This document shows, one piece after another, positions 36,268 through 48,046 of a DNA stretch of 64,000 nt; the stretch's first letter is position 1; the number at the start of each line of letters is the position of its first letter. The stretch is taken from the NCBI RefSeq assembly GCF_017897595.1, contig NZ_JAGKIK010000005.1, forward strand, positions 62,001 to 126,000, given 5' to 3'. This stretch comes from Aquimarina sp. U1-2. Lineage in GTDB: Bacteria > Bacteroidota > Bacteroidia > Flavobacteriales > Flavobacteriaceae. Below the pieces are notes generated by a model, which searched no databases, had not been told where the DNA came from, and worked only from the letters and a program-made list of their open reading frames with translations. The translations under genes were made by a program, and so were the position numbers.

Positions 36268-36313
36268 CGAGAAGCCTGACCTGAGCGAAGTCGAAGGGAG
36301 CCTCTCAACCTGT
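36268..36313. repeat. REP-like core plus duplicated tRNA-Trp 3' end
   Basis: CCTGAGCGAAGTCGAAGGG is a REP-like palindrome common in this phylum; it runs into GAGCCTCTCAACCTGT, which equals the tRNA-Trp 3' end (36189-36204) at 15 of 16 bases. The rest of the 284-bp gap before secE shows nothing clear. Confidence 0.5.
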
Positions 36314-36489
36314 ATAGAAAAAGTACTACGGTATTGTGTTATGAATACCTTTTTGTAATAGGTAATCATAATTTGAAATATAATGATCACAGTAGCTTAC
36401 AAAGTGAAAAGTTAAGAACTTATATTGCCTGTGATAAATAAATAGATGTGATAACGAAGTAATTTATTTCGTTTAAAAAATAAAATAAG

Positions 36490-36687
36490 ATGGCTGGATT
36501 TATAAATTATGTTACAGAATCGTATAACGAGCTGAAAAATCATGTTACCTGGACTCCTTGGGCCGAGGCACAAAGGTTAACGGTAGTAGTGATTGTTTTT
36601 TCGGTTATTTTTTCTTTGGCTATCTGGGGAGTTGATACCGTATTTAGTAATATGATAGAGTATTATTTTACTTTAGTTAAATCTTAA
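36490..36687 (+). CDS. secE: Preprotein translocase subunit SecE
   Basis: 65 residues with the short SecE form: amphipathic helix (YVTESYNELKNHVTWTPWAEAQRLT) and one transmembrane helix (VVVIVFSVIFSLAIWGVDTVF). It clamps SecY in the inner membrane. Followed 10 bp later by nusG, the usual pair. Confidence 0.94.
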   Translation: MAGFINYVTESYNELKNHVTWTPWAEAQRLTVVVIVFSVIFSLAIWGVDTVFSNMIEYYFTLVKS

Positions 36688-36697
36688 TGTAGTGAAA

Positions 36698-37252
36698 ATG
36701 GCCGAAGTAGATAATACAAAAAAGTGGTACGTAGTAAGGGCAGTTAGTGGTCAAGAAAATAAAGTAAAAGATTATATAGAGCGTGAAATAGCGCATATGG
36801 GACTTGAGGATTACGTGGCTCAAATTTTGGTGCCTACAGAAAAAGTAGTTCAGATTCGTAACGGAAAAAAAATTAATAAAGAGCGTGTATACTTTCCTGG
36901 GTATGTGATGATCGAAGCTAATCTTTCAGGAGAAATACCACATATCATTAAATCAATCAATGGTGTTATCGGTTTTCTTGGTGAAGTTAAAGGAGGAGAT
37001 CCTGTACCACTTAGAAAAGCTGAAATTAACAGGATGTTAGGTAAGGTTGACGAATTAGCGGTGAAGACTGATAATGTGGCTATACCGTATACCGTAGGTG
37101 AAACCGTGAAGGTTATCGATGGTCCTTTTAATGGTTTTAATGGTAGCGTCGAGAAAGTTAATGAAGAAAAGCGTAAGCTCGAAGTAATGGTGAAGATCTT
37201 TGGTAGAAAGACACCGTTAGAGTTGAGTTACATGCAAGTAGAAAAAGTATAA
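36698..37252 (+). CDS. nusG: Transcription termination/antitermination protein NusG
   Basis: 184 residues. NGN domain WYVVRAVSGQENKVKDYIE and VYFPGYVMIEANLS contact RNA polymerase; the C-terminal KOW domain (GETVKVIDGPFNGFNGSVEKV) binds NusE or Rho. The start is the ATG at 36698 (MAEVDNTKKWY); a GTG two codons upstream is less likely. Cotranscribed with secE and probably the rpl genes. Confidence 0.96.
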   Translation: MAEVDNTKKWYVVRAVSGQENKVKDYIEREIAHMGLEDYVAQILVPTEKVVQIRNGKKINKERVYFPGYVMIEANLSGEIPHIIKSINGVIGFLGEVKGGDPVPLRKAEINRMLGKVDELAVKTDNVAIPYTVGETVKVIDGPFNGFNGSVEKVNEEKRKLEVMVKIFGRKTPLELSYMQVEKV

Positions 37253-37328
37253 TAATTGTTACATTATATATCTAGAATTGTTCTTTTGCTTCCACTTATA
37301 GAACAATACTAAATCTAAAATTAGAAAA

Positions 37329-37766
37329 ATGGCTAAAGAGTTAAGTAAGGTTGTAAAGTTACAAGTACGTGGAGGTGCGGCAAACCCTTCTCCACCAGTT
37401 GGACCTGCTTTAGGTGCTGCCGGAGTAAATATCATGGAATTCTGTAAGCAATTCAATGGTAGAACACAAGATAAGGCTGGTAAAGTTTTGCCTGTAGTTA
37501 TCAATGTGTATAAAGACAAGTCTTTTGATTTTGTTATAAAGACTCCTCCTGCAGCTGTTCAAATACTGGAAGCAGCAAAACAAAAGAAAGGTTCTGGAGA
37601 GCCTAATCGTAAAAAAGTAGCGAGTGTTACCTGGGATCAGGTTCGTACTATTGCAGAGGATAAAATGCAGGATTTAAATGCATTTACCGTAGAATCTGCA
37701 ATGAAAATGATTGCCGGTACTGCACGTTCTATGGGTGTAACTGTAAAAGGGCAAGCTCCTTTTTAA
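37329..37766 (+). CDS. rplK: 50S ribosomal protein uL11
   Basis: 145 residues, full length. N-terminal [22 protein letters not shown] includes the flexible proline-rich hinge, and the C-terminal RNA-binding domain ends with [10 protein letters not shown]. Forms the GTPase-associated centre with 23S rRNA. 18 bp before rplA. Confidence 0.97.
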   Translation: MAKELSKVVKLQVRGGAANPSPPVGPALGAAGVNIMEFCKQFNGRTQDKAGKVLPVVINVYKDKSFDFVIKTPPAAVQILEAAKQKKGSGEPNRKKVASVTWDQVRTIAEDKMQDLNAFTVESAMKMIAGTARSMGVTVKGQAPF

Positions 37767-37784
37767 TCCTAAAAAGTTTACAAA

Positions 37785-38480
37785 ATGGCAAAAGTAACTA
37801 AAAAACAAAAAGAAGCGAACGCAAAAATTGATAAGAATAAATCGTATTCTTTAAATGAGGCTTCTTCTTTGGTAAAAGAAATTACAAACGTTAATTTTGA
37901 TGCCTCGGTTGATTTAGCGGTTCGTTTGAACGTAGATCCTCGTAAGGCAAATCAAATGGTACGTGGCGTAGTAACATTACCACACGGTACGGGTAAAGAT
38001 GTTAAAGTACTGGCATTAGTGACCCCAGATAAAGAAACAGAAGCTAAAGAAGCCGGTGCAGATTATGTAGGGCTTGACGAGTATCTAGATAAAATCAAAG
38101 GTGGTTGGACTGATGTTGACGTAATTATTACCATGCCTAGCGTAATGGGTAAATTAGGACCACTGGGTAGAGTTTTAGGACCTCGTGGATTAATGCCTAA
38201 TCCAAAAACTGGTACAGTAACTATGGATGTAGCAAAAGCTGTTTCAGATGTAAAGGCTGGTAAAATAGACTTTAAAGTTGATAAAACCGGTATTGTTCAT
38301 GCTGCTATTGGTAAATCTTCATTCGATGCAGAAAAGATAGCCGGTAATGCTAAAGAATTAATAACGACATTGGTAAAGTTGAAGCCACAGGCGGCAAAAG
38401 GAGTATATATTAAATCGATATATATGTCATCTACGATGAGCCCTGGTGTGGAAATAGATGCTAAAAACTTTGCTGGGTAA
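37785..38480 (+). CDS. rplA: 50S ribosomal protein uL1
   Basis: 231 residues. Signature [21 protein letters not shown] in the second domain, and family N-terminus. It builds the L1 stalk for E-site tRNA release and in many bacteria represses its own operon by binding the rplKA mRNA; I did not identify such a site here. Confidence 0.97.
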   Translation: MAKVTKKQKEANAKIDKNKSYSLNEASSLVKEITNVNFDASVDLAVRLNVDPRKANQMVRGVVTLPHGTGKDVKVLALVTPDKETEAKEAGADYVGLDEYLDKIKGGWTDVDVIITMPSVMGKLGPLGRVLGPRGLMPNPKTGTVTMDVAKAVSDVKAGKIDFKVDKTGIVHAAIGKSSFDAEKIAGNAKELITTLVKLKPQAAKGVYIKSIYMSSTMSPGVEIDAKNFAG

Positions 38481-38495
38481 TTAAGATAAACGATT

Positions 38496-39017
38496 ATGAC
38501 AAGAGAAGAAAAATCACTAGTAATTGAAGACTTAACTGCTCAGTTGGCTGAAAATACTAATATCTATTTAGCTGATATTTCAGGATTAGATGCAGGATCA
38601 ACTTCAAATTTACGTAGAGCTTGTTTTAAAGCTAATGTATCATTAAAAGTAATCAAGAATACGCTTCTTGCGAAAGCAATGGAGAATTCAGATAAGGATT
38701 TTGGAGAATTACCTACAGTCTTAAAGGGTAATACTTCATTAATGTTTGCCGAGACTGGTAATGCACCTGCAAAAGTTATAAAAGAATTTCGAAAGAAATC
38801 TGAAAAACCTTTATTGAAAGGTGCTTTTGTAGAAGAAGCTATCTTTATCGGAGATGAAAACCTTGAGACTTTAGTAAACATAAAGTCAAAAGAAGAAGTT
38901 ATCGGAGATATTATCGGATTATTACAGTCGCCTGCTAAGAATGTTATTTCGGCATTAAAGTCAGGTGGAGGAACAATAGCCGGTATCCTTAAAACATTAT
39001 CCGAAAAAGAAGGATAA
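38496..39017 (+). CDS. rplJ: 50S ribosomal protein uL10
   Basis: 173 residues. MTREEKSLVIEDLTAQLAENTNIYLADISGLDA matches uL10, which anchors bL12 dimers through its C-terminal helix. Starts 15 bp after rplA and ends 67 bp before rplL. The bL12-binding helix is represented by SPAKNVISALKSGGGTIAGILKTLSEK. Confidence 0.96.
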   Translation: MTREEKSLVIEDLTAQLAENTNIYLADISGLDAGSTSNLRRACFKANVSLKVIKNTLLAKAMENSDKDFGELPTVLKGNTSLMFAETGNAPAKVIKEFRKKSEKPLLKGAFVEEAIFIGDENLETLVNIKSKEEVIGDIIGLLQSPAKNVISALKSGGGTIAGILKTLSEKEG

Positions 39018-39084
39018 TTAGTACAACGTACGCACTTTTTAACAAATTATATTTATTTAAAGAATTTTATTAAAACGATAGAAA

Positions 39085-39462
39085 ATGGCAGATTTAAAAG
39101 ATTTCGCAGAACAATTAGTTAACTTAACAGTTAAAGAAGTTAATGAGTTAGCTGATATATTAAAAGAAGAATATGGTATCGAGCCTGCTGCTGCTGCAGT
39201 TGCAGTTGCTGGTGGCGGTGCTGCTGGTGGCGGTGAAGCTGCTGAAGAAAAATCAGAATTCGATGTAATTCTTAAGGCTGCAGGTGGTTCTAAATTGGCA
39301 GTTGTAAAACTTGTTAAAGAATTAACTGGTCTTGGTCTTAAAGATGCTAAAGAATTAGTTGATGGTGCTCCTAAAGCTATCAAAGAAGGTATAGCTAAAG
39401 ATGAAGCAGAAGCTCTAAAAGCTCAACTAGAAGAGGCTGGAGCAGAGGTTGAGCTTAAGTAA
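39085..39462 (+). CDS. rplL: 50S ribosomal protein bL12
   Basis: 125 residues. N-terminal dimerisation domain (residues 1-32), Ala/Gly-rich hinge ([18 protein letters not shown]) and the C-terminal domain with [21 protein letters not shown] that recruits GTPase factors. The extended hinge is typical. A long hairpin at 39485 separates it from rpoB. Confidence 0.97.
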   Translation: MADLKDFAEQLVNLTVKEVNELADILKEEYGIEPAAAAVAVAGGGAAGGGEAAEEKSEFDVILKAAGGSKLAVVKLVKELTGLGLKDAKELVDGAPKAIKEGIAKDEAEALKAQLEEAGAEVELK

Positions 39463-39484
39463 GCTTACCATAAATGAACATATA

Positions 39485-39521
39485 GGTTTAGACCCAGAGA
39501 GCACTCTCTGAGGTCTAAACC
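39485..39521 (+). other. Strong hairpin between rplL and rpoB (attenuator-like)
   Basis: GGTTTAGACC/GGTCTAAACC, then CAGAG/CTCTG after one mismatched position, loop AGCACT. Only TTTT follows, after two bases. Such a structure fits partial termination or RNase processing that sets the ratio of ribosomal protein to RNA polymerase mRNA. Confidence 0.65.
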
Positions 39522-39594
39522 ATTTTGCGTATATAGATAGTAAGTATTTTAATACGCTCCCTTTTTTAAAATTTTAATTTAATTCCGTCCATTG

Positions 39595-42500
39595 ATGTTA
39601 GCAACGCAAACTGAAAGATTGAATTTCTCTTCTGTAAAGAATAGGCCTGATTACCCAGACTTTCTGGATATCCAGATTAAGTCCTTCCAGGATTTCTTTC
39701 AATTAGAAACAAAGTCTGAAGAAAGAGGAAACGAAGGTTTATATAACACCTTCATGGAAAACTTCCCGATTACTGATACTCGTAATCAATTTGTACTAGA
39801 ATTTTTAGATTATTTTGTTGATCCTCCTAGGTATGATCTTCAGGAGTGTATAGAAAGAGGTCTTACCTATAGTGTTCCTTTAAAAGCACGTCTCAAACTA
39901 TTCTGTACAGATCCTGAGCACGAAGATTTTGAAACTATTGTTCAGGACGTGTATTTAGGAACTATTCCGTATATGACACCAAGTGGTACATTCTGTATCA
40001 ACGGGGCAGAACGTGTTGTAGTATCACAATTACACCGTTCTCCGGGAGTATTCTTTGGACAATCTTTCCATGCAAATGGAACTAAACTTTATTCTGCCAG
40101 AGTAATTCCTTTTAAAGGATCATGGATAGAATTTGCTACCGATATCAATAGCGTGATGTACGCGTATATTGATAGAAAGAAAAAATTACCGGTGACTACA
40201 CTTTTCCGTGCGATCGGTTTTGAACGCGATAAGGATATTTTAGAAATATTTGATCTTGCAGAAGAGGTTAAAGTTTCTAAATCTGGATTAAAGAAAGTAC
40301 TTGGACGTAAACTAGCTGCGCGTGTTTTAAATACATGGCATGAGGATTTCGTTGATGAAGATACAGGTGAAGTAGTTTCTATTGAACGTAATGAAATTGT
40401 TTTGGATCGTGATACCATTCTTGACAAAGATCATCTTGAAGAGATTATCGAGTCTGGCGCAAAAACCATCCTGTTACATAAAGAGGATAATCAAAAAGGG
40501 GATTACGCTATAATTCACAATACTTTACAAAAAGATCCTACTAATTCTGAAAAAGAAGCGGTAGAACATATATATCGTCAATTACGTAATGCAGAACCAC
40601 CTGATGAGGAAACTGCACGAGGTATTATTGATAAATTATTCTTTTCAGATCAGCGTTACAATTTAGGTGAAGTTGGTCGTTATAGAATGAACAAGAAATT
40701 AGGTTTAGATATCGAAATGGATAAGCAGGTACTTACCAAAGAGGATATCATAACTATTATAAAATATTTGATTGAGTTAATCAATTCAAAAGCTGAGATT
40801 GATGATATTGATCACCTGTCTAACCGTCGTGTTCGTACGGTAGGTGAACAGTTATCGCAACAATTTGGAGTTGGTTTGGCGCGTATGGCTCGAACCATTC
40901 GTGAACGAATGAATGTTAGAGATAATGAAGTGTTTACGCCTATCGATTTGATTAATGCGAAAACCTTATCATCGGTAATCAACTCGTTTTTTGGTACCAA
41001 CCAGCTGTCTCAGTTTATGGACCAGACCAATCCATTGGCAGAAATTACACATAAACGTAGATTATCTGCTTTAGGGCCGGGGGGTCTTTCTCGTGAACGT
41101 GCAGGATTTGAAGTTCGAGATGTGCATTATACACATTATGGGCGTTTGTGTCCTATAGAAACTCCTGAAGGTCCAAATATTGGTCTGATTTCTTCACTTT
41201 CGGTATTCGCAAAGGTGAATTCGATGGGGTTCTTAGAGACTCCATATCGTAAAGTAGAAGATGGTAAAGTTGATCTTAGTGGTTACAAATACCTTAGTGC
41301 AGAAGAAGAAGAAGAAAAATTAATAGCACAGGCTAATATTCCTTTAAAAGAAGATGGGACCATAGATTCTGAAAAGGTAATTGCGCGTATGGAAGGTGAT
41401 TTCCCAGTAATCGAGCCAACCAATGTAAATTATGCAGATGTTGCCCCTAATCAGATTGCTTCGATTTCAGCATCTCTAATTCCATTTTTAGAGCACGATG
41501 ATGCCAACCGAGCATTAATGGGATCTAATATGATGCGTCAGGCAGTTCCATTATTACGAGTAGACGCACCTATCGTTGGTACAGGATTAGAGCGGCAGGT
41601 CGCATCAGATTCTAGGGTATTGATTAATGCAGAAGGAGCCGGAGTAGTTGAATACGTCGATGCACAAAAAATCACTATCAAATATGATAGAACTGACCAG
41701 GAGAGAATGGTTAGTTTTGATGGAGATTCAAAAACTTATGATCTGATAAAATTCCGTAAAACAAATCAGGGAACCAGCATTAACTTGAAACCTATCGTAA
41801 GAGTAGGGGATAAGGTTGCCAAAGGACAGGTTTTATGTCAAGGATATGCTACTGAAAACGGAGAACTCGCGCTAGGTAGAAATATGAAAGTGGCCTTTAT
41901 GCCATGGAAAGGATATAATTTCGAGGATGCGATTGTAATTTCTGAAAAAGTAGTTCGTGATGATATTTTTACTTCCATTCATATTGATGAATATTCTTTA
42001 GAAGTTCGAGATACGAAGTTGGGGAATGAAGAGTTGACAAATGATATTCCTAATGTTTCTGAAGAAGCTACGAAAGATCTCGATGAAAATGGAATGATCA
42101 GAGTAGGTGCAGAAATAAAACCTGGGGACATTCTTATAGGTAAGATTACTCCAAAAGGAGAAAGCGACCCTACTCCCGAAGAAAAATTACTAAGAGCGAT
42201 CTTTGGTGATAAAGCAGGAGACGTTAAAGATGCATCTTTAAAAGCTTCACCTTCATTACACGGTGTGGTAATTGATAAAAAATTATTCGCTCGTGCGATT
42301 AAAGATAAGAGAAAGCGTTCTCAAGATAAAGAAGACATCGAAATCTTAGAAAGATCGTATGATACCAAATTCGAATTGCTAAAATCTGAATTGGTAGATA
42401 AATTGTTCGCTATTGTAGGTGGAAAAACTTCTCAAGGAGTAATGAATGACTTAGGAGAAGAAGTGCTTCCGAAAGGTAAAAAGTATACTCAAAAAATGCT

Positions 42501-43404
42501 AAATAGCGTCGATGATTATGCACACCTTACCAAAGGCACCTGGACTACCGATGATGATCTCAACAGAATGGTAGCCGATCTTATTCATAATTACAAGATC
42601 AAAGAAAATGACTTACAAGGAAATCTTAGACGAGAAAAATTTACGATTTCTGTTGGAGACGAGTTACCTTCAGGGATTATAAAACTTGCAAAAGTTTATA
42701 TTGCAAAAAAACGTAAGCTCAAAGTAGGTGATAAGATGGCAGGTCGTCACGGTAATAAAGGTATTGTTGCTCGTATCGTTAGAGAAGAAGATATGCCTTT
42801 CTTAGAAGATGGAACCCCTGTAGATATCGTACTGAATCCGTTAGGGGTACCTTCTCGTATGAATATCGGTCAGATCTATGAAACTGTGTTAGGATGGGCC
42901 GGACAAAAATTAAGTAGAAAATTCGCTACTCCGATTTTTGATGGTGCTTCTCTCGAACAAATTAATGAACTTACCGATGAAGCAGGAATCCCAAGATTTG
43001 GGCATACATACTTGTATGATGGTGGTACGGGAGACCGCTTTGATCAGGCAGCTACTGTAGGTGTAATTTACATGCTGAAATTAGGTCATATGGTAGATGA
43101 CAAAATGCACGCACGTTCTATTGGACCATACTCGTTGATTACGCAACAACCTTTAGGTGGTAAGGCACAATTTGGAGGTCAGCGTTTTGGAGAGATGGAG
43201 GTATGGGCATTAGAGGCTTACGGAGCCTCAAGCACCTTACGTGAGATATTGACTGTTAAATCTGATGATGTTATAGGAAGAGCAAAAACATACGAAAGTA
43301 TTGTTAAAGGTGAGCCTATGCCAGAACCGGGATTACCAGAGTCTTTTAATGTTTTAATGCACGAATTAAAAGGTTTGGGTCTAGATATCAGATTAGAAGA
43401 ATAA
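39595..43404 (+). CDS. rpoB: RNA polymerase subunit beta
   Basis: 1269 residues. The start is ATG 39595 ([13 protein letters not shown]), with TTG one codon before. The rifampicin pocket reads [20 protein letters not shown] and [12 protein letters not shown], the common susceptible-type residues. Other landmarks: [11 protein letters not shown] and the C-terminal [20 protein letters not shown]. Bacteroidota-typical length, no split or insertion beyond family norms. Followed by rpoC after 96 bp containing a hairpin. Confidence 0.98.
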   Translation: MLATQTERLNFSSVKNRPDYPDFLDIQIKSFQDFFQLETKSEERGNEGLYNTFMENFPITDTRNQFVLEFLDYFVDPPRYDLQECIERGLTYSVPLKARLKLFCTDPEHEDFETIVQDVYLGTIPYMTPSGTFCINGAERVVVSQLHRSPGVFFGQSFHANGTKLYSARVIPFKGSWIEFATDINSVMYAYIDRKKKLPVTTLFRAIGFERDKDILEIFDLAEEVKVSKSGLKKVLGRKLAARVLNTWHEDFVDEDTGEVVSIERNEIVLDRDTILDKDHLEEIIESGAKTILLHKEDNQKGDYAIIHNTLQKDPTNSEKEAVEHIYRQLRNAEPPDEETARGIIDKLFFSDQRYNLGEVGRYRMNKKLGLDIEMDKQVLTKEDIITIIKYLIELINSKAEIDDIDHLSNRRVRTVGEQLSQQFGVGLARMARTIRERMNVRDNEVFTPIDLINAKTLSSVINSFFGTNQLSQFMDQTNPLAEITHKRRLSALGPGGLSRERAGFEVRDVHYTHYGRLCPIETPEGPNIGLISSLSVFAKVNSMGFLETPYRKVEDGKVDLSGYKYLSAEEEEEKLIAQANIPLKEDGTIDSEKVIARMEGDFPVIEPTNVNYADVAPNQIASISASLIPFLEHDDANRALMGSNMMRQAVPLLRVDAPIVGTGLERQVASDSRVLINAEGAGVVEYVDAQKITIKYDRTDQERMVSFDGDSKTYDLIKFRKTNQGTSINLKPIVRVGDKVAKGQVLCQGYATENGELALGRNMKVAFMPWKGYNFEDAIVISEKVVRDDIFTSIHIDEYSLEVRDTKLGNEELTNDIPNVSEEATKDLDENGMIRVGAEIKPGDILIGKITPKGESDPTPEEKLLRAIFGDKAGDVKDASLKASPSLHGVVIDKKLFARAIKDKRKRSQDKEDIEILERSYDTKFELLKSELVDKLFAIVGGKTSQGVMNDLGEEVLPKGKKYTQKMLNSVDDYAHLTKGTWTTDDDLNRMVADLIHNYKIKENDLQGNLRREKFTISVGDELPSGIIKLAKVYIAKKRKLKVGDKMAGRHGNKGIVARIVREEDMPFLEDGTPVDIVLNPLGVPSRMNIGQIYETVLGWAGQKLSRKFATPIFDGASLEQINELTDEAGIPRFGHTYLYDGGTGDRFDQAATVGVIYMLKLGHMVDDKMHARSIGPYSLITQQPLGGKAQFGGQRFGEMEVWALEAYGASSTLREILTVKSDDVIGRAKTYESIVKGEPMPEPGLPESFNVLMHELKGLGLDIRLEE

Positions 43405-43418
43405 TATATACGAATTTT

Positions 43419-43444
43419 GTACCTCGAGTGAAGTCACGAGGTAC
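43419..43444. repeat. REP-like hairpin between rpoB and rpoC
   Basis: GTACCTCG/CGAGGTAC perfect stem with loop AGTGAAGTCA. The core CTCGAGTGAAGTCACGAG resembles the CTCGAGCGTAGTCGAG core of family D. Confidence 0.6.
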
Positions 43445-43500
43445 GATTGCCGTAGATTATTCAAATTTAAATTACAATAATTCTTTAGCAACCATATATT

Positions 43501-46500
43501 ATGGCAAGAAATAATGATAAGAATACAGTAAAGAGATTTGATAAAATCTCTATCGGTTTGGCCTCTCCAGAATCTATTTTGGCGGTTTCTAACGGAGAAG
43601 TATTGAAACCTGAAACTATTAATTATCGTACACACAAACCTGAACGTGATGGTTTGTTTTGCGAGCGTATTTTTGGACCTGTAAAGGACTTTGAGTGTGC
43701 TTGTGGTAAATATAAAAGAATTCGATACAAAGGTATTGTTTGTGATCGATGTGGTGTAGAAGTAACTGAAAAGAAAGTGCGAAGGGATCGTGTTGGTCAT
43801 ATCAACTTGGTCGTTCCTGTGGCTCATATCTGGTATTTCCGTTCGTTACCCAACAAAATAGGATATTTATTAGGTCTTCCGTCTAAAAAATTAGACATGA
43901 TCATTTACTACGAACGTTACGTAGTCATTCAACCGGGTATTGCCAAAAATGAAGAAGGTGAACCGGTGCAAAAAATGGATTTCCTTACAGAAGAAGAGTA
44001 TCTGAATATTTTAGATAGTCTTCCACAAGAGAATTTGTATTTGGATGATAATGATCCAAATAAATTTATCGCTAAAATGGGAGCAGAGTGTCTTATCGAG
44101 ATCTTACGAAGAATTGATCTGGATGCACTTTCTTACGAACTGAGACATAAGGCAAATAATGAGACTTCTAAGCAACGTAAAACTGAAGCGTTAAAAAGAC
44201 TTCAGGTAGTAGAGTCTTTCCGTGATGCGAATAAAAACCGTGAAAATCGTCCAGAATGGATGATCTTGAAGGTAGTACCGGTAATTCCGCCAGAATTACG
44301 TCCGTTAGTACCATTGGATGGAGGTCGTTTTGCTACTTCAGACTTAAATGACCTTTATCGACGTGTTATTATTCGAAATAATCGTTTGAAGCGTTTGATG
44401 GAAATCAAAGCTCCAGAAGTAATCTTACGTAATGAAAAACGTATGCTTCAAGAGTCTGTAGACTCTCTATTTGATAATACACGTAAAGCGTCTGCTGTAA
44501 AAACAGATTCAAACCGACCTTTAAAATCGTTATCAGATTCTTTAAAAGGAAAGCAGGGACGTTTTCGTCAGAACTTATTAGGTAAACGTGTTGATTATTC
44601 TGCACGTTCGGTAATTGTTGTTGGACCAGAATTGAAACTCTTTGAATGTGGTCTTCCTAAAAATATGGCAGCAGAACTTTACAAACCTTTCGTGATCAGA
44701 AAATTGATAGAACGTGGTATTGTAAAAACAGTAAAATCTGCCAAGAAAATTATCGATAGAAAAGAGCCTGTGGTTTGGGATATCTTAGAAAATGTTCTTA
44801 AAGGACATCCGGTATTATTAAACCGGGCTCCAACACTTCACCGTTTAGGAATACAAGCATTTCAGCCTAAACTTATTGAAGGTAAAGCAATTCAATTGCA
44901 CCCACTGGTTTGTACGGCATTTAATGCAGATTTTGATGGAGATCAAATGGCAGTACATTTGCCATTAGGACCAGAAGCTATTCTAGAAGCTCAGCTGTTA
45001 ATGCTGGCATCACATAATATCTTGAATCCCGCTAATGGTTCACCAGTAACTGTACCTTCACAGGATATGGTACTAGGTCTTTATTATATGACGAAGTCTA
45101 GAAGATCTACTCCAGAATTAGAAATCAAAGGTGAAGATTTAACATTCTATTCTCCTGAAGAAGTAGTTATCGCATATAACGAGAAGAGACTAGATATTAA
45201 TGCCAATATTAAGGTTCGTACAAAAGACTTTAACGAAGATGGCGAGTTGGTGAACCAGATTATTGAGACTACTACAGGTAGGGTTCTTTTTAATGAAAAA
45301 GTTCCAGAACGTGCAGGGTATATTAATGAGGTATTAACCAAAAAATCGCTTCGCGATATTATTGGTGGTATTCTTAAAGTAACCAGTGTTCCTGAAACGG
45401 CAGCATTCCTTGATGAGATTAAAACATTAGGATATAATTTTGCTTTCAGAGGTGGTTTGTCATTCAGTTTGGGTGATATTATTATTCCTAAAGAAAAGCA
45501 TACCATGATTGCCGATGCGAATTCGCAGGTAGATAATATTGTAGCCAACTATAACATGGGTCTTATTACGAATAACGAACGTTATAACCAGGTTATTGAT
45601 ATTTGGACGTCTACGAATGCTGAACTCACAGAGTTATCGATGAAACGTATTAGAGAAGATCAACAAGGATTCAATTCCGTATACATGATGCTTGATTCTG
45701 GTGCAAGGGGCTCAAAAGAGCAGATTCGCCAGTTGACAGGGATGCGTGGATTAATGGCAAAACCGAAAAAAGCAAGTTCTGCCGGAGGTGAAATCATCGA
45801 AAACCCAATTTTATCTAACTTTAAAGAGGGATTATCAATTCTTGAATACTTTATCTCTACTCACGGAGCGCGAAAAGGTCTTGCAGATACTGCCCTCAAA
45901 ACAGCGGATGCCGGGTATTTGACACGTCGTTTGGTCGATGTAGCTCAGGATGTTATTGTTAATATTGAAGATTGTGGTACTTTACGTGGTGTTGAAGTTT
46001 TTCCATTAAAGAAAAATGAAGAAATCATCGAAGGTCTCGCTGCCAGAATAGTAGGTAGAACTTCACTGCAAGACGTAGTGAACCCACTTACTCAAGAAGT
46101 TTTGGTAGAAGCAGGGGTTGAAATTGACGAAGCTACAGCAAAAATCATAGAAGATTCTCCGGTAGAATCTGTAGAAGTACGCTCTGCACTTACATGTGAG
46201 GCTAAAAAAGGGATTTGTGTGAAGTGTTATGGTCGTAATCTTGCTACCGGAAAAACGGTACAACGAGGTGAGGCTGTAGGAGTAGTTGCAGCGCAATCTA
46301 TTGGTGAGCCTGGTACACAGCTTACGTTACGTACCTTTCACGTAGGGGGTATCGCAGGTAATATTTCTGAAGAAAATCAATTACGATCCAAATTCGCTGG
46401 TAAAGCTGAAATAGAAGAGCTCAAAACGGTTAAGGGTGAAGATGCTGAAGGAAAAGAAATCGACGTGGTTATTTCTAGAACTTCTGAGGTGAAATTAATC

Positions 46501-47802
46501 GATCCTAAAACTAAGATTGTTTTAAGTACTAACCTTATTCCTTACGGTTCTCAATTGTTTATTAAAGACGGTGAAACCTTAGAAAAAGATCAGGTAATTT
46601 GTCAATGGGATCCTTATAATGGTGTAATTATCTCAGAATTTGCTGGTAAGGTTCAATATGAGAATATAGAACAAGGAATCACTTATCAAGTAGAAATTGA
46701 TGAACAAACTGGTTTCCAGGAAAAAGTAATTTCTGAATCAAGAGATAAGAAAAAGATCCCTACGCTTTTAGTGATGGGTAAAGGAGATGAAGTATTACGA
46801 TCTTATAACCTTCCTGTAGGTGCGCATCTTATGGTAGATGATAGTGATAAGATAGGTGTAGGTAAAGTGTTGGTTAAAATTCCTCGTAAATCTGCCAAAG
46901 CAGGTGATATTACCGGTGGTCTGCCAAGAGTAACTGAATTATTCGAAGCTCGTAATCCGTCTAATCCTGCCGTAGTAAGTGAGATCGACGGTGTTGTATC
47001 CTTTGGTAAGATTAAAAGAGGTAATCGCGAAATCATCGTTGAATCAAGAATAGGAGAAATTAAAAAATATTTGGTTAAACTGTCAAATCAGATTCTTGTT
47101 CAGGAAAATGATTATGTGCGTGCCGGAATGCCTTTGTCTGATGGATCTATCACTCCAGAAGATATCTTGAAAATTAAAGGGCCATCTGCTGTACAGCAAT
47201 ACCTAGTTAACGAAGTGCAAGAAGTTTACCGTCTACAAGGGGTAAAGATCAATGATAAGCACTTTGAGGTTGTCGTAAGACAGATGATGCGTAAAGTTCG
47301 AATACAAGATCCGGGTGATACTATTTTCTTAGAAAATCAACTGGTACACAAGTCTGACTTTATTGAAGAAAATGATGCTATTTTTGGAATGAAAGTAGTA
47401 GAAGATGCTGGTGATAGTGAAAACTTAAAACCAGGACAAATTGTTTCTCCTCGTGATCTTAGAGACGAAAATTCTGTCTTGCGTAGGGATGATAAAAACT
47501 TAGTTACAGCAAGAGATGCATCTCCTGCTACGGCGACTCCTATACTTCAGGGTATAACTCGAGCTTCGTTACAAACTAAGTCATTTATTTCTGCGGCCTC
47601 TTTCCAGGAAACTACTAAAGTACTTAACGAAGCTGCAGTAAGTGGTAAGGTAGATACGCTTGAAGGTCTTAAAGAAAATGTAATTGTTGGACATAGAATA
47701 CCAGCAGGTACAGGAATGAGAGATTATGAAAGCATTATCGTAGGTTCTAAAGAAGAATTTGAGGATAGAATGGAACAGCGACAAGAAGTAAATTATAATT
47801 AA
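43501..47802 (+). CDS. rpoC: RNA polymerase subunit beta'
   Basis: 1433 residues. Zinc site 1 is [20 protein letters not shown] in the N-terminal region, the catalytic loop is [12 protein letters not shown] (three Mg2+-binding aspartates) and zinc site 2 is around [13 protein letters not shown]. The trigger loop region and C-terminal [20 protein letters not shown] with GHRIPAGTG are standard. Ends the rpl-rpo operon with a strong terminator at 47809. Confidence 0.98.
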   Translation: MARNNDKNTVKRFDKISIGLASPESILAVSNGEVLKPETINYRTHKPERDGLFCERIFGPVKDFECACGKYKRIRYKGIVCDRCGVEVTEKKVRRDRVGHINLVVPVAHIWYFRSLPNKIGYLLGLPSKKLDMIIYYERYVVIQPGIAKNEEGEPVQKMDFLTEEEYLNILDSLPQENLYLDDNDPNKFIAKMGAECLIEILRRIDLDALSYELRHKANNETSKQRKTEALKRLQVVESFRDANKNRENRPEWMILKVVPVIPPELRPLVPLDGGRFATSDLNDLYRRVIIRNNRLKRLMEIKAPEVILRNEKRMLQESVDSLFDNTRKASAVKTDSNRPLKSLSDSLKGKQGRFRQNLLGKRVDYSARSVIVVGPELKLFECGLPKNMAAELYKPFVIRKLIERGIVKTVKSAKKIIDRKEPVVWDILENVLKGHPVLLNRAPTLHRLGIQAFQPKLIEGKAIQLHPLVCTAFNADFDGDQMAVHLPLGPEAILEAQLLMLASHNILNPANGSPVTVPSQDMVLGLYYMTKSRRSTPELEIKGEDLTFYSPEEVVIAYNEKRLDINANIKVRTKDFNEDGELVNQIIETTTGRVLFNEKVPERAGYINEVLTKKSLRDIIGGILKVTSVPETAAFLDEIKTLGYNFAFRGGLSFSLGDIIIPKEKHTMIADANSQVDNIVANYNMGLITNNERYNQVIDIWTSTNAELTELSMKRIREDQQGFNSVYMMLDSGARGSKEQIRQLTGMRGLMAKPKKASSAGGEIIENPILSNFKEGLSILEYFISTHGARKGLADTALKTADAGYLTRRLVDVAQDVIVNIEDCGTLRGVEVFPLKKNEEIIEGLAARIVGRTSLQDVVNPLTQEVLVEAGVEIDEATAKIIEDSPVESVEVRSALTCEAKKGICVKCYGRNLATGKTVQRGEAVGVVAAQSIGEPGTQLTLRTFHVGGIAGNISEENQLRSKFAGKAEIEELKTVKGEDAEGKEIDVVISRTSEVKLIDPKTKIVLSTNLIPYGSQLFIKDGETLEKDQVICQWDPYNGVIISEFAGKVQYENIEQGITYQVEIDEQTGFQEKVISESRDKKKIPTLLVMGKGDEVLRSYNLPVGAHLMVDDSDKIGVGKVLVKIPRKSAKAGDITGGLPRVTELFEARNPSNPAVVSEIDGVVSFGKIKRGNREIIVESRIGEIKKYLVKLSNQILVQENDYVRAGMPLSDGSITPEDILKIKGPSAVQQYLVNEVQEVYRLQGVKINDKHFEVVVRQMMRKVRIQDPGDTIFLENQLVHKSDFIEENDAIFGMKVVEDAGDSENLKPGQIVSPRDLRDENSVLRRDDKNLVTARDASPATATPILQGITRASLQTKSFISAASFQETTKVLNEAAVSGKVDTLEGLKENVIVGHRIPAGTGMRDYESIIVGSKEEFEDRMEQRQEVNYN

Positions 47803-47808
47803 AATTAG

Positions 47809-47841
47809 AAAGCCTGCCTGCTTAGGCAGGCTTTTCTTTTT
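47809..47841 (+). terminator. rpoC operon terminator
   Basis: AAAGCCTGCC/GGCAGGCTTT 10-bp perfect stem, loop TGCTTA, followed by TCTTTTT. Confidence 0.9.
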
Positions 47842-47852
47842 GTAGTTTACTA

Positions 47853-48015
47853 CCAAAATGATCATAAAAATAGGTCAATCTGCTTATTCATATCATCTTC
47901 TACTTCGTTACAAAAAGCTTCTAGAGGTAAGATTTTACTCAAATTTTGAAGTCTTTTAGAAGAAAAGATAGCAGCATTGCATCTTTTTTAGTCTCTTTTT
48001 ATATATGCGCTTTGG
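47853..48015. repeat. Family A element, uninterrupted, about 163 bp
   Basis: The ends TACCAAAATG and CTTTGGTA are inverted and flanked by TA. The interior TTACAAAAAGCTTCTAGAG and GATAGCAGCATTGCATCTTT correspond to the A copies at 10.5 and 22.2 kb, which carry B insertions; here the B targets are empty. Confidence 0.75.
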
Positions 48016-48046
48016 TAGTACATTACATACTAATAGGATACATAGC

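Noticed and set aside
39057-39383. 108-codon antisense frame
   Set aside because: Mirror of rplL; its PPPAAPPPA stretch is the complement of the bL12 hinge.
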